In this document: positions 1 to 6,581 of the stretch, one piece after another
How the letters are laid out: every line of letters begins with the position of its first letter
How positions within the stretch are numbered: the first letter of the stretch is position 1
Source: Singulisphaera sp. GP187
GTDB lineage: Bacteria > Pseudomonadota > Gammaproteobacteria > Burkholderiales > Burkholderiaceae_C
Length of the DNA stretch: 10,909 nt
Direction: 5' to 3'
NCBI GenBank assembly: GCA_943327965.2
Contig: CALPYQ020000023.1
Span: forward strand, 1-10,909
Position numbers and translations under genes: made by a program
The notes under the pieces: generated by a model
The model's database searches: none
The model's input: only the letters and a program-made list of their open reading frames with translations
What the model was told of the DNA's origin: nothing

Positions 1-236
1 CGACCCACAAGCCCAATGTTTGGATTGATTTGTCGGGTTGGAGTCCCAAGTACTTTCCGAAGCAATTGATTCAGTATGCCAACACGCTCTTGAAAGATCG
101 CATCTTGTTTGGCAGCGACTATCCCCTCATTACACCTGAGCGGTGGATGAAGGACTTTGAAGTTGCAGGTTTCAAACCCGAGGTGATGCCCGGAATTTTG
201 AAAGATAACGCAGTGCGATTGCTAGGTTTGAAATAA
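1..236 (+). CDS. Amidohydrolase-2 family protein, C-terminal fragment (cut by window edge)
   Basis: Only the last 77 residues are visible; the first complete in-frame codon is at base 3 and the stop is TAA at 234-236. The fragment carries FGSDYP, the usual end-of-barrel motif of amidohydrolase-superfamily TIM-barrel enzymes (PF04909 type), whose Asp contacts the catalytic metal and acts as acid/base. It is followed by a short helical tail ending in a KDNAVRLLGL sequence, also typical of this family (usually NARRLL or similar). Such proteins are cytosolic metal-dependent hydrolases or decarboxylases of ring or lactone substrates. The N-terminal HxH metal site lies outside the window, so the substrate cannot be assigned. 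The gene ends one base before the convergently oriented M14 peptidase gene. The family call is fairly secure; any specific function would be a guess. Confidence 0.8.
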   Translation, partial: THKPNVWIDLSGWSPKYFPKQLIQYANTLLKDRILFGSDYPLITPERWMKDFEVAGFKPEVMPGILKDNAVRLLGLK

Positions 237-237
237 C

Positions 238-1980
238 TTAAGTCAATGTGATGGATGTTCTGACTGTGCCTGCTCGTGCAGCATGCGCAGTCAGGTTGAG
301 GACGGTGCCGGCGGGGGCTTCCACAATCCATTCGTTCAGGGCTCGGTCGCCTGTGAGGGATTTGTTGGGCAAGAAAGCTTGAAGGGATGTGTTGGCCGCA
401 TGGCCTTCCAACTGGGGCCCTTCCATGCGCGGTTTGCCCATGCGCAATGTTGTACCTTTGGGCATGTCGATTTCAAACACGCAGGGACGGGCTGTCTTGC
501 GTTCCAAGGCACGTTTGGTGATGTAGCTTGGTAAGTAGCCCGCATTGCCAACGGCCATCTGAACGCGCCATTGGTTGTTGCCTAGCTTTTCTGCTTTGGC
601 ATACAGCAACTCCAATTTAGGCAAGGTGAGGGCAATTTGATTGAGCCAAGCAGGGAACCTTGCCGCCTCGCGTTCGCGCAAATGCGCGGGTGGATTGCGC
701 CAATAATTCATGCGGTCCCAGCCCCCCAATTCGACAGCGCCTAAATCGGGGTGTTGGTAAGGATACCAATCGACGTGGGCATTGCCGCCACACACTTCAT
801 CGCTCCATTTGAGTAACTTGATGTCGTCTTCTGGCGGATGGTCACGGTACCAATGAATCCAGTCGTAATCGGTAATGCCAGCTTCTTTGTTGGGCGCCCA
901 AATTTCGATGGTCCAAAACAAAGCACCCAAGTGTTCGTACACCCAGTCTTGCGTACCGGTGATGACTTCCTTGGGATGGTATTTAAAGTCATGAAAAATG
1001 CTCACGGCAGGATAGCCCGTCAGCTTGCTGCCAATGTCCGACATGCGCTTGATCATCCACAAATCCTCGGGCGTCATATCGGTGTCGCTTTGTGTTCCCA
1101 TGGGCCGCAAAATGACACCAGAGTGCGTGTGAAAACTGACCGCTGCGCCGATGTTGGGATGCTTGACAATGAAGTCCACCATGGCGCGAACTTCGGGCTC
1201 GCTGGTGGGGTAGGGGCCGGCACCCAGTTGTTCGTACTCTTGCCGCCAGAAGGCTGGGAAGTTTCGATTTAAGTCCAAGCCTTCCACATCGCGATTGGGT
1301 TTGATGTTGATGCCGTCGTAATGCTGCAAACTGCCCTCAGGAATAACGCGGTAATACTGCCCACCAAACTCACCGGGCAAACGCGGCGTGAGCAAACGAG
1401 GCTCTTCAGGGTTCACTTTCCAACCACCATGTGAATCAGGTATGCGCATCATCAAAATGCGTCCGTCACCATCCATGTCTTCAATGGTCAGGCCCTCCAC
1501 ATGGGGCTCATCCCAAGGGTAGGGGCGAGTGGAAGAACGAAGATGGCGTGGTCGATCGGCCAATGCCAACTCAGCCCCATCTGGATTGAGACGCGGCACC
1601 AAATAAATGGCACGTGTACTGAGCAACTCAGTGACCTGTGCATCCTCACCATCTTTGCTGAGCAATTGGTGTAGCCAATAAAGGCAAGCGGTGCTGGCCG
1701 TCAGTTCTGCCGCGTGAATGTTGCCATCCACCCAGAATGCTGGCTTGTCAATGTCAGCGCCGGTACTTTTGCGAGTCAGGACCAAAACCCAAATGGGTCG
1801 GTTTTCGTGGCTGCGGCCCAGTTCTCGGAGTTCCACCAAATCGGGTCTGGCATTGGCAAAGTCTTGCAGCAGTTGAGTCAACTCGGTGTGCTTATAGAAC
1901 CGATCGAATTCAGGTTGGGGTAACTGGGTGTTGCTTTGTGCAGCGTGTTGCATGGTGGCGTTCAGAAAATCGTAGAACAA
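238..1980 (-). CDS. M14 family zinc metallocarboxypeptidase
   Basis: Predicted 580-aa zinc peptidase of the M14 (carboxypeptidase A-like) fold. In TTG-start numbering, the first zinc site is H89-x-x-E92 in GNIHAAE. NPDG follows at 132-135, the substrate-binding N238-R239 lies in LDLNRNF, the third zinc ligand is in SFHTH (H284 or H286, probably H284), and the catalytic Glu is E359 in WTIEIW. All key elements are therefore present. An insert between the NPDG and NR elements contains a D-x-D-x-DG-x-I loop (D168, D170, D172) resembling a calcium-binding loop. Residues from about 440 form a C-terminal extension of unassigned function. No signal peptide is seen, so a cytoplasmic location is likely. 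The start is uncertain: TTG at 1978-1980 gives the longest product, but ATG at 1951-1953 (571 aa) is at least as plausible; neither has a clear Shine-Dalgarno. It lies 49-76 nt downstream of the 201-aa membrane protein gene on the same strand and could be co-transcribed. The peptide substrate is unknown. Confidence 0.88.
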   Translation of the reverse strand: MFYDFLNATMQHAAQSNTQLPQPEFDRFYKHTELTQLLQDFANARPDLVELRELGRSHENRPIWVLVLTRKSTGADIDKPAFWVDGNIHAAELTASTACLYWLHQLLSKDGEDAQVTELLSTRAIYLVPRLNPDGAELALADRPRHLRSSTRPYPWDEPHVEGLTIEDMDGDGRILMMRIPDSHGGWKVNPEEPRLLTPRLPGEFGGQYYRVIPEGSLQHYDGINIKPNRDVEGLDLNRNFPAFWRQEYEQLGAGPYPTSEPEVRAMVDFIVKHPNIGAAVSFHTHSGVILRPMGTQSDTDMTPEDLWMIKRMSDIGSKLTGYPAVSIFHDFKYHPKEVITGTQDWVYEHLGALFWTIEIWAPNKEAGITDYDWIHWYRDHPPEDDIKLLKWSDEVCGGNAHVDWYPYQHPDLGAVELGGWDRMNYWRNPPAHLREREAARFPAWLNQIALTLPKLELLYAKAEKLGNNQWRVQMAVGNAGYLPSYITKRALERKTARPCVFEIDMPKGTTLRMGKPRMEGPQLEGHAANTSLQAFLPNKSLTGDRALNEWIVEAPAGTVLNLTAHAARAGTVRTSITLT

Positions 1981-2029
1981 GGCATCAGCATACCAAGCCT
2001 TGGCTGAAATTTGTAAAACACCTTGCGCT

Positions 2030-2635
2030 TTAAAGAACCCTTGTGAGGATCAAGCCTAAGCTGAACAAGGCCAGTCCAAGCAAAGTTCTCACAGCGAAAA
2101 AGCTGATCAAGGGTTTAACCGGAAAAACATGCGTTTTTTCAATGGCGGCCCATTTGTGTACAAACTTGTCGGCTTGGTTGGCACGCGTTGCAAATCGCAC
2201 AAAATCGCGGCGACTGCGATAGCGAACCATGGCCACATAGTGCCATGCGTCTGCACCCTCGGGCTTGACAAAATCCCCCGTTTTACGGGCGATAAATATG
2301 ACCAAATTGCCATAACGCAGCAAGTCGCCAATGATGGATTTGCCATACCGTTTGTCTGCTTCACGAGGATCGTCGCTGTAATGAAAGCCTTCGGGATAAA
2401 GCGCTTTGGCACGGTAGCGCACCAAGTTTTGCATGACAAATTCTTTGCCATCGTCCGATGCCAATAACTGTCGAATGTCCTCAACTTCTGCGGAGTTGTC
2501 GTGTGCAGGGTCAGTGCTTCGCAGTTTGAAGAGTGCCTCTTCGATTTCTTGGGATGACATGGGTTGGCCGTTTCCACCGTACCAAAACCAAAAAAACACA
2601 TAGATCAGCGTCAAGAACACGGCAATGACAAACAT
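2030..2635 (-). CDS. Two-TM membrane protein with DUF1330-like (dimeric alpha/beta barrel) middle domain
   Basis: A 201-aa protein of no recognised named family. An N-terminal hydrophobic segment (about residues 2-20, rich in F/W/Y/V) and a C-terminal one (about 175-200) bracket a soluble region. In that region, residues about 66-175 read like the DUF1330/ferredoxin-like dimeric barrel pattern: FVMQNLVRYR, then a gap, a G-x-L-V-I-F-x-A strand, WHYVAMVRYRSRRDF, and a helix ending HKWAAIEKTHVFP. That similarity is from pattern memory and is moderate. Residues 26-62 are an acidic helical linker. The ATG at 2633-2635 is chosen because an AAAGG Shine-Dalgarno lies 9 nt upstream on the minus strand. 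It is first in a probable two-gene minus-strand unit with the M14 peptidase. The role is unknown; DUF1330 domains bind small ligands in soluble proteins, but nothing here shows a ligand. Confidence 0.78.
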   Translation of the reverse strand: MFVIAVFLTLIYVFFWFWYGGNGQPMSSQEIEEALFKLRSTDPAHDNSAEVEDIRQLLASDDGKEFVMQNLVRYRAKALYPEGFHYSDDPREADKRYGKSIIGDLLRYGNLVIFIARKTGDFVKPEGADAWHYVAMVRYRSRRDFVRFATRANQADKFVHKWAAIEKTHVFPVKPLISFFAVRTLLGLALFSLGLILTRVL

Positions 2636-2901
2636 GAGTTTGAACCTTTAGCGATGAAGGGGGCAAGGGGGCGAACTGACAACGAACGAGGCAGGTTTAA
2701 ATTCTAAGCAGTCAATTCATTGAAACATAAACAGCATGCTATGCAGCCTATCAGGGAAAAACCTAGCCAAATAGAGGAAAAAACGCATGTTCTTGGCCTG
2801 AAATCTCAGCACAATGCCCTCACTGCAAAGTTCACTGCCTTAGCGCAATTTTTTGCATCCATTTCGAACACCATCTTACCCTTGTCATTTGAAAGTATTC
2901 T
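2636..2901. other. Divergent intergenic region (266 nt)
   Basis: This lies between the divergent starts of the membrane-protein gene (-) and the acyl-CoA ligase gene (+), so promoters for both should be here. I could not find a convincing sigma70 pair for either direction. On the minus strand a TAGAAT hexamer occurs at about 2701-2706, but its -35 is poor. The region also holds an exact 8-nt tandem repeat (2657-2672) and a short plus-strand open frame (2720-2905) that overlaps the ligase start as ATGA. I regard that frame as probably non-coding. Confidence 0.6.
2657..2672. repeat. Two tandem copies of AAGGGGGC
   Basis: AAGGGGGC occurs twice back to back (2657-2664 and 2665-2672), 22-37 nt upstream of the minus-strand membrane-protein start. 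It would probably be in that gene's 5' leader or core promoter, as a C-rich strand. It could be chance, a slippage-prone tract or a protein-binding site; nothing decides this. Confidence 0.5.
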
Positions 2902-4578
2902 ATGAATTCAAAGTTGATTCTTGATCACGTTTACGGACATGAAAAATCGCTCGCTAACCGTGTCTACATGACCCAACCCATTGGGCAAGGACAAGTCATT
3001 GATTACACATGGCAAGAAACCATGCGTCAGGCCCGCTCAATGGCGGCCTATCTTCAGGCGCAAAACTTGAAGCCCGGTGACCGGGTGGCCATACTGTCTA
3101 AAAATTGTGCGCATTTCATCATGGCAGAGTTGGCCATCTGGATGGCGGGCGGTACAACGGTTGCCATTTTTCCAACCGAATCCGGTGAAACCATTCGCTA
3201 TGTGCTAGATCACAGCGAGGCGAGTTTCTTGTTTGTCGGCAAATTGGACACATGGCCTCTGCAAATGCCTTTTGTGCCACCTAGCTTGCCCTGCATTGCC
3301 TTTCCATTGGCGCCAAGCAACACCTACACCAAGTGGCATGACGTGGTTGGCCAAACAGCGCCTCTCAGTGGCGACATAGCCAGAGCCCCCTCCGATTTGG
3401 CCATGATCATGTACACCTCAGGTTCTACAGGTCAACCCAAGGGTGTGATGCACAACTTCGAGCGAATTTCTACAGCGTCGGACGGCATTGTCAAAACCTT
3501 GATTGAAAACCTGGGTGATCGCGACGACAACCGCATTCTTTCTTATCTGCCTTTGGCCCACGTGTTTGAGCGTGCATGGGTCGGTGCCAGTTCATTGACG
3601 CACGGCAGAACGCATGTCTATTTTGCGGAGTCATTGGACACCTTCATTCAAGATTTGAACCGTGCCAAACCCACCATGTTCATCTCTGTGCCTCGCTTGT
3701 GGCTCAAATTCCAGCAAGGCGTTTTCAGCAAAATGCCACCAGGAAAATTGAATCTGCTTTTGAGTATTCCCTTGTTGGGCGGCGTGGTGCGCAAGAAAAT
3801 TTTGAAAGGCTTGGGACTGGACCATGTCATTTTGGCGGGTAGTGGTTCAGCGCCCATCCCTGCAGAGCTCATTGTTTGGTATCGCAAGTTAGGTCTTAAC
3901 CTTTTAGAGGGTTATGCCATGACTGAGGACTTTGCTTATTCCCACAATTCAACAACCCAAATCAATGCGCCTGGTTGTGTGGGTGTGCCGCTTGAAGGCG
4001 TTCAAGCCAAAATCAGTCCTGAAGGTGAAATTTTGGTGAAATCGCCTGGGCAAATGGTGGGCTACTACAAACGACCCGACTTGGATGCAGAGTCATTCAC
4101 GCCTGATGGCTTTTTCAAAACGGGCGATCAGGGCTCACAAAGGGCTGACGGCCTGTTGAAAATTACGGGCCGCGTCAAAGAACTGTTCAAAACATCCAAA
4201 GGCAAATATGTAGCGCCTGCGCCCATTGAGAACAAACTCAATGTGCATCCCATGATTGAAATGAGCATTGTTTCAGGCGTTTCGCAATCTGCGGCTTATG
4301 CCATGGTGGTGCTTGCGGAAGACATTCGCCCCAAGATGAACGACCCACAAGTCAGGGCTGATGTTGAAGCGCAATTGGCACAGCACTTGGAGAAGGTCAA
4401 TGCTGAGTTGGTTGAATACGAAAAGCTGCGCATGTTGGTCATCGCCAGCGAAGCGTGGTCCATCGAAAATGGGTACCTCACGCCCACCATGAAAATTAAA
4501 CGCAGCCGCATTGAGGCATCCGTTGAAAGCCAAGTTGACGCGTGGTATCAAAAAAATGGCAGCGTGTTTTGGGCTTAA
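2902..4578 (+). CDS. AMP-forming long-chain acyl-CoA synthetase-like ligase
   Basis: A 558-aa adenylate-forming enzyme (ANL superfamily), expected to activate a carboxylic acid as acyl-AMP and transfer it to CoA in the cytosol. The phosphate-binding loop is YTSGSTGQPKG at 171-181. It is followed by YLPLAHVFER (215-224), characteristic of the long-chain acyl-CoA synthetase group (COG1022), then GYAMTE (337-342, adenine-binding motif A5), KTGD (406-409, ribose-binding Asp), and GRVKELFKTSKGKYV (423-437, hinge). The C-terminal domain carries LTPTMKIKR (526-534), where K531 is the likely catalytic lysine. Length and motif order are complete for the family. ATG 2902 is preceded by GAAAG 6 nt upstream. 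Chain-length specificity cannot be read from sequence, and the neighbouring carboxylate-transport genes leave a non-fatty substrate possible. No thioesterase or beta-oxidation gene is adjacent. Confidence 0.9.
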   Translation: MNSKLILDHVYGHEKSLANRVYMTQPIGQGQVIDYTWQETMRQARSMAAYLQAQNLKPGDRVAILSKNCAHFIMAELAIWMAGGTTVAIFPTESGETIRYVLDHSEASFLFVGKLDTWPLQMPFVPPSLPCIAFPLAPSNTYTKWHDVVGQTAPLSGDIARAPSDLAMIMYTSGSTGQPKGVMHNFERISTASDGIVKTLIENLGDRDDNRILSYLPLAHVFERAWVGASSLTHGRTHVYFAESLDTFIQDLNRAKPTMFISVPRLWLKFQQGVFSKMPPGKLNLLLSIPLLGGVVRKKILKGLGLDHVILAGSGSAPIPAELIVWYRKLGLNLLEGYAMTEDFAYSHNSTTQINAPGCVGVPLEGVQAKISPEGEILVKSPGQMVGYYKRPDLDAESFTPDGFFKTGDQGSQRADGLLKITGRVKELFKTSKGKYVAPAPIENKLNVHPMIEMSIVSGVSQSAAYAMVVLAEDIRPKMNDPQVRADVEAQLAQHLEKVNAELVEYEKLRMLVIASEAWSIENGYLTPTMKIKRSRIEASVESQVDAWYQKNGSVFWA

Positions 4579-4612
4579 GCTCGGAGTGCCATAATTCTGA
4601 TTGAGCTTTTTT
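4577..4612 (+). terminator. Possible weak Rho-independent terminator after the ligase gene
   Basis: AAGCTC (4577-4582) pairs with GAGCTT (4603-4608), extendable inward by two G-U pairs, and is followed by a run of T through 4612. The stem starts inside the ligase stop codon. The loop is long (16-20 nt) and the stem is only moderately stable, so termination would be partial at best. Confidence 0.35.
4587..4595 (+). promoter_or_regulatory. Possible extended -10 promoter for the bug-AEC pair
   Basis: TGCCATAAT contains TG-n followed by CATAAT, which matches 5 of 6 bases of TATAAT, giving an extended -10 arrangement that does not need a good -35. No good -35 is seen 16-18 nt upstream. It lies in the loop of the candidate terminator. 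Predicted transcription would start near 4602, about 33 nt before the bug ATG. Confidence 0.3.
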
Positions 4613-4634
4613 CAGCCTTAAACAGGAATTTGAA

Positions 4635-5612
4635 ATGAATTTGAATCGCGTGTTGCGCAAGTATGTTGGCGTCGTTTGTCTGGCTTCTTTGAGCTTGGGC
4701 GCTTTTGCCCAAGGGGCATTTCCAAACAAGTCCCTCAAAATTGTGGTGCCCTTTGGTGCGGGTGGTGTTGCAGACTTAACTGCGCGCACCGTGGCCCAAA
4801 AGCTGGGTGAAAATTTGGGTCAGAGCATCGTGATTGAAAACAAGCCTGGTGCGGGCGGTGTTGTGGCAACCGATTCAGTTGCCAAATCTGCCCCGGATGG
4901 CTACACGCTGCTCTTGATGTCAAACGCTACCGCTGTTAGTGCAGGGCTTTTCAAAACCTTGCCCTACGATGCAGAAAAAGATTTGACGCCACTGTCAATT
5001 TTGGGAACCTTTGACATTGCCATTGTGGTGAACAACGACTCCAAGTTTTCCAATTTGGCAGATCTGCTCACTTTTGCAAAGGCCAATCCAGGCAAGCTCA
5101 ACATTGGCAGTATCAATGTGGGTAGCACGCAAAACTTGGCAGCTGAGTTGTTCAAGTCTACGGCTGGCATCGATGCGCAGGTGGTTCCCTTCAATGGCAC
5201 GCCCGCTGTCTTGACAGCCCTTCGCGGTGGTCAAATTGATGTGGGCGTAGAAATCTTGGCGCCGGTCCTGCCGCAAATTAAAGGTCAGGCTTTGCGTGCA
5301 TTGGCCGTAACAGGCGACAAGCGTGCAGCGGCCTTGCCGCAAGTTCCTACGGCCAAAGAATCGGGCATTCGAAACTTGTATGCGGCATCGTGGAATGCTT
5401 TGGCGGCGCCTGCCAAAACACCCAAGGATGTGGTTCAAAAATTAAACCAAGAAATTCAGAATGCCTTGAATCATCCTGACGTTCGTAAAAAACTTCAAGA
5501 CATGAACGTAGAGCCACAGCCTAGCAGCTTGCAGCAAGCCGCCGATTTGCTAAGCAGCGAGACCAAAAGGTGGGGAGAAGTGATTCAACGTGCAGGCATT
5601 CAAAAGCAATGA
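4635..5612 (+). CDS. Bug/TctC-family periplasmic solute-binding protein (1)
   Basis: A 325-aa tripartite tricarboxylate transporter receptor-type protein. Residues 1-25 are a Sec signal peptide with basic n-region (R5, R8, K9), hydrophobic core VGVVCLASLSLG and predicted cleavage after AFA (25/26). The mature protein opens with the family signature: KSLKIVVPFGAGGVADLTAR (32-51), then ENKPGAGGVVATD (68-80) and PDGYTLLL (87-94). These form the loops that clamp a carboxylate ligand in Bug structures. An AGGA Shine-Dalgarno lies 7 nt before ATG 4635. Canonical TctA/TctB membrane partners are absent; instead an AEC permease gene begins 14 nt downstream, suggesting co-transcription. Bug proteins as a family bind small carboxylates or related polar compounds; the ligand here is not predictable. 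The binding-loop sequence (GAGGVAD) differs from that of the second Bug in this window (TPGGSAD), so different ligands are plausible. Confidence 0.93.
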   Translation: MNLNRVLRKYVGVVCLASLSLGAFAQGAFPNKSLKIVVPFGAGGVADLTARTVAQKLGENLGQSIVIENKPGAGGVVATDSVAKSAPDGYTLLLMSNATAVSAGLFKTLPYDAEKDLTPLSILGTFDIAIVVNNDSKFSNLADLLTFAKANPGKLNIGSINVGSTQNLAAELFKSTAGIDAQVVPFNGTPAVLTALRGGQIDVGVEILAPVLPQIKGQALRALAVTGDKRAAALPQVPTAKESGIRNLYAASWNALAAPAKTPKDVVQKLNQEIQNALNHPDVRKKLQDMNVEPQPSSLQQAADLLSSETKRWGEVIQRAGIQKQ

Positions 5613-5626
5613 GATGCTGGCACTGA

Positions 5627-6574
5627 ATGTTTGACATTCTTGCCATCACTGTACCCATCTATGTGGCAATTGCCTTGGGGTATGGTCTAACGCGGTGGGG
5701 TGTATTTGCCAAAACCGACATGCGGGCCTTTGGCACCTTCGTCGTCAAGGTGGCCATGCCCGCATTGCTGTTCAATGCCTTGTCACAAAGATCCTTGAGT
5801 GACATTCTCAATTCAGAATATGTTGCCGCGTATGCGCTGGCATCTCTCATCACCTTAGTTTTGAGCGTCACCTGGGCTTTGAAAGTCCTCAAGACGACGC
5901 GCAGCATGAGTGCTTGTATGGGCTTGGGCATGACCTGCTCCAACAGCGGTTTTGTAGGTTATCCCATTGCGCTTCTTAGTTTGGGGCCTATTGCTGGCGT
6001 CTCTTTGGCGCTCAATATGATTGTCGAGAACCTCATCATCATTCCACTCATGTTGGCTTGGGCAGAAACTGGATCGGGTCAACAACGCTGGCATCAAATT
6101 TTTATTCAGACCCTGAAAGGCATGCTGAAGAATCCCATGATTTGGGGCATTGTTCTGGGCTTTGCATTCTCTTGGTTCAGCATTCAATTGCCCGCCAGTT
6201 TGAGTCGTGCTGTTACGCTTTTTGCGCAGGCCAGCGGTGCATTGTCTTTGTTTGTCATTGGCGGCAGTTTGGTGGGCTTGCCTGTGCGTGGCATGGAATC
6301 GCGTGTGTCTCAAATTACGTTCGGTAAATTGATTGTTCACCCTTTGGTCATGTGGGCTGTTTTAACTTGGCTCATTCCTATCTCCGATCCGGTTTTAAGA
6401 ACGGCTGTCTTGCTCACCTGTGCCATGCCCATCATGGGCATCTATCCCATCTTGACGCAAAAGCATGGCCATGATGGACTCAGTGCCGCGGCATTGTTGG
6501 TGACCACCATGGCCTCATTTGTCACCCTCAACTTGCTTCTTTGGGTGCTTCAAACGCACGGCTTGTCACTTTAA
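5627..6574 (+). CDS. AEC (auxin efflux carrier) family permease
   Basis: A 315-aa integral inner-membrane protein with about ten hydrophobic segments, roughly at 3-22, 34-52, 64-84, 96-118, 121-145, 168-188, 195-217, 222-242, 246-266 and 283-309. This is the typical length and topology of AEC transporters (MdcF/MleP-like malonate or malate carriers and relatives). The first half carries CSNSGFVGYP (104-113), the conserved Asn/Gly/Pro crossing motif of the fold; the second half has MPIMGIYPILTQKHG (257-271). ATG 5627 follows the bug stop by 14 nt with only a weak purine-rich stretch upstream, so translation may depend on the upstream gene. Members usually move organic or amino acids by proton- or sodium-coupled transport without a binding protein, which makes this neighbour relation notable. 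The gene ends 7 nt before the convergent second bug gene. The substrate is unassigned. Confidence 0.9.
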   Translation: MFDILAITVPIYVAIALGYGLTRWGVFAKTDMRAFGTFVVKVAMPALLFNALSQRSLSDILNSEYVAAYALASLITLVLSVTWALKVLKTTRSMSACMGLGMTCSNSGFVGYPIALLSLGPIAGVSLALNMIVENLIIIPLMLAWAETGSGQQRWHQIFIQTLKGMLKNPMIWGIVLGFAFSWFSIQLPASLSRAVTLFAQASGALSLFVIGGSLVGLPVRGMESRVSQITFGKLIVHPLVMWAVLTWLIPISDPVLRTAVLLTCAMPIMGIYPILTQKHGHDGLSAAALLVTTMASFVTLNLLLWVLQTHGLSL

Positions 6575-6581
6575 TTCGCGC

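Noticed and set aside
838..1272. 144-codon plus-strand open frame antisense to the M14 peptidase
   Set aside because: The opposite frame encodes all M14 active-site motifs; this frame has no recognisable domain and no ribosome site.
1992..2004. CCAAG-C-CTTGG palindrome between the membrane-protein and M14 genes
   Set aside because: A one-base centre cannot form a stable hairpin and no T run follows on the minus strand, so it is not called a terminator or operator.
4995..5438. 147-codon minus-strand open frame opposite the first bug gene
   Set aside because: The plus strand carries an uninterrupted Bug protein with signal peptide and family motifs; the antisense product has no recognisable features.
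5855..6340. 161-codon minus-strand open frame opposite the AEC permease gene
   Set aside because: The translation is rich in Gln, His, Asn and Arg with no hydrophobic or domain pattern, typical of antisense to a membrane-protein gene.
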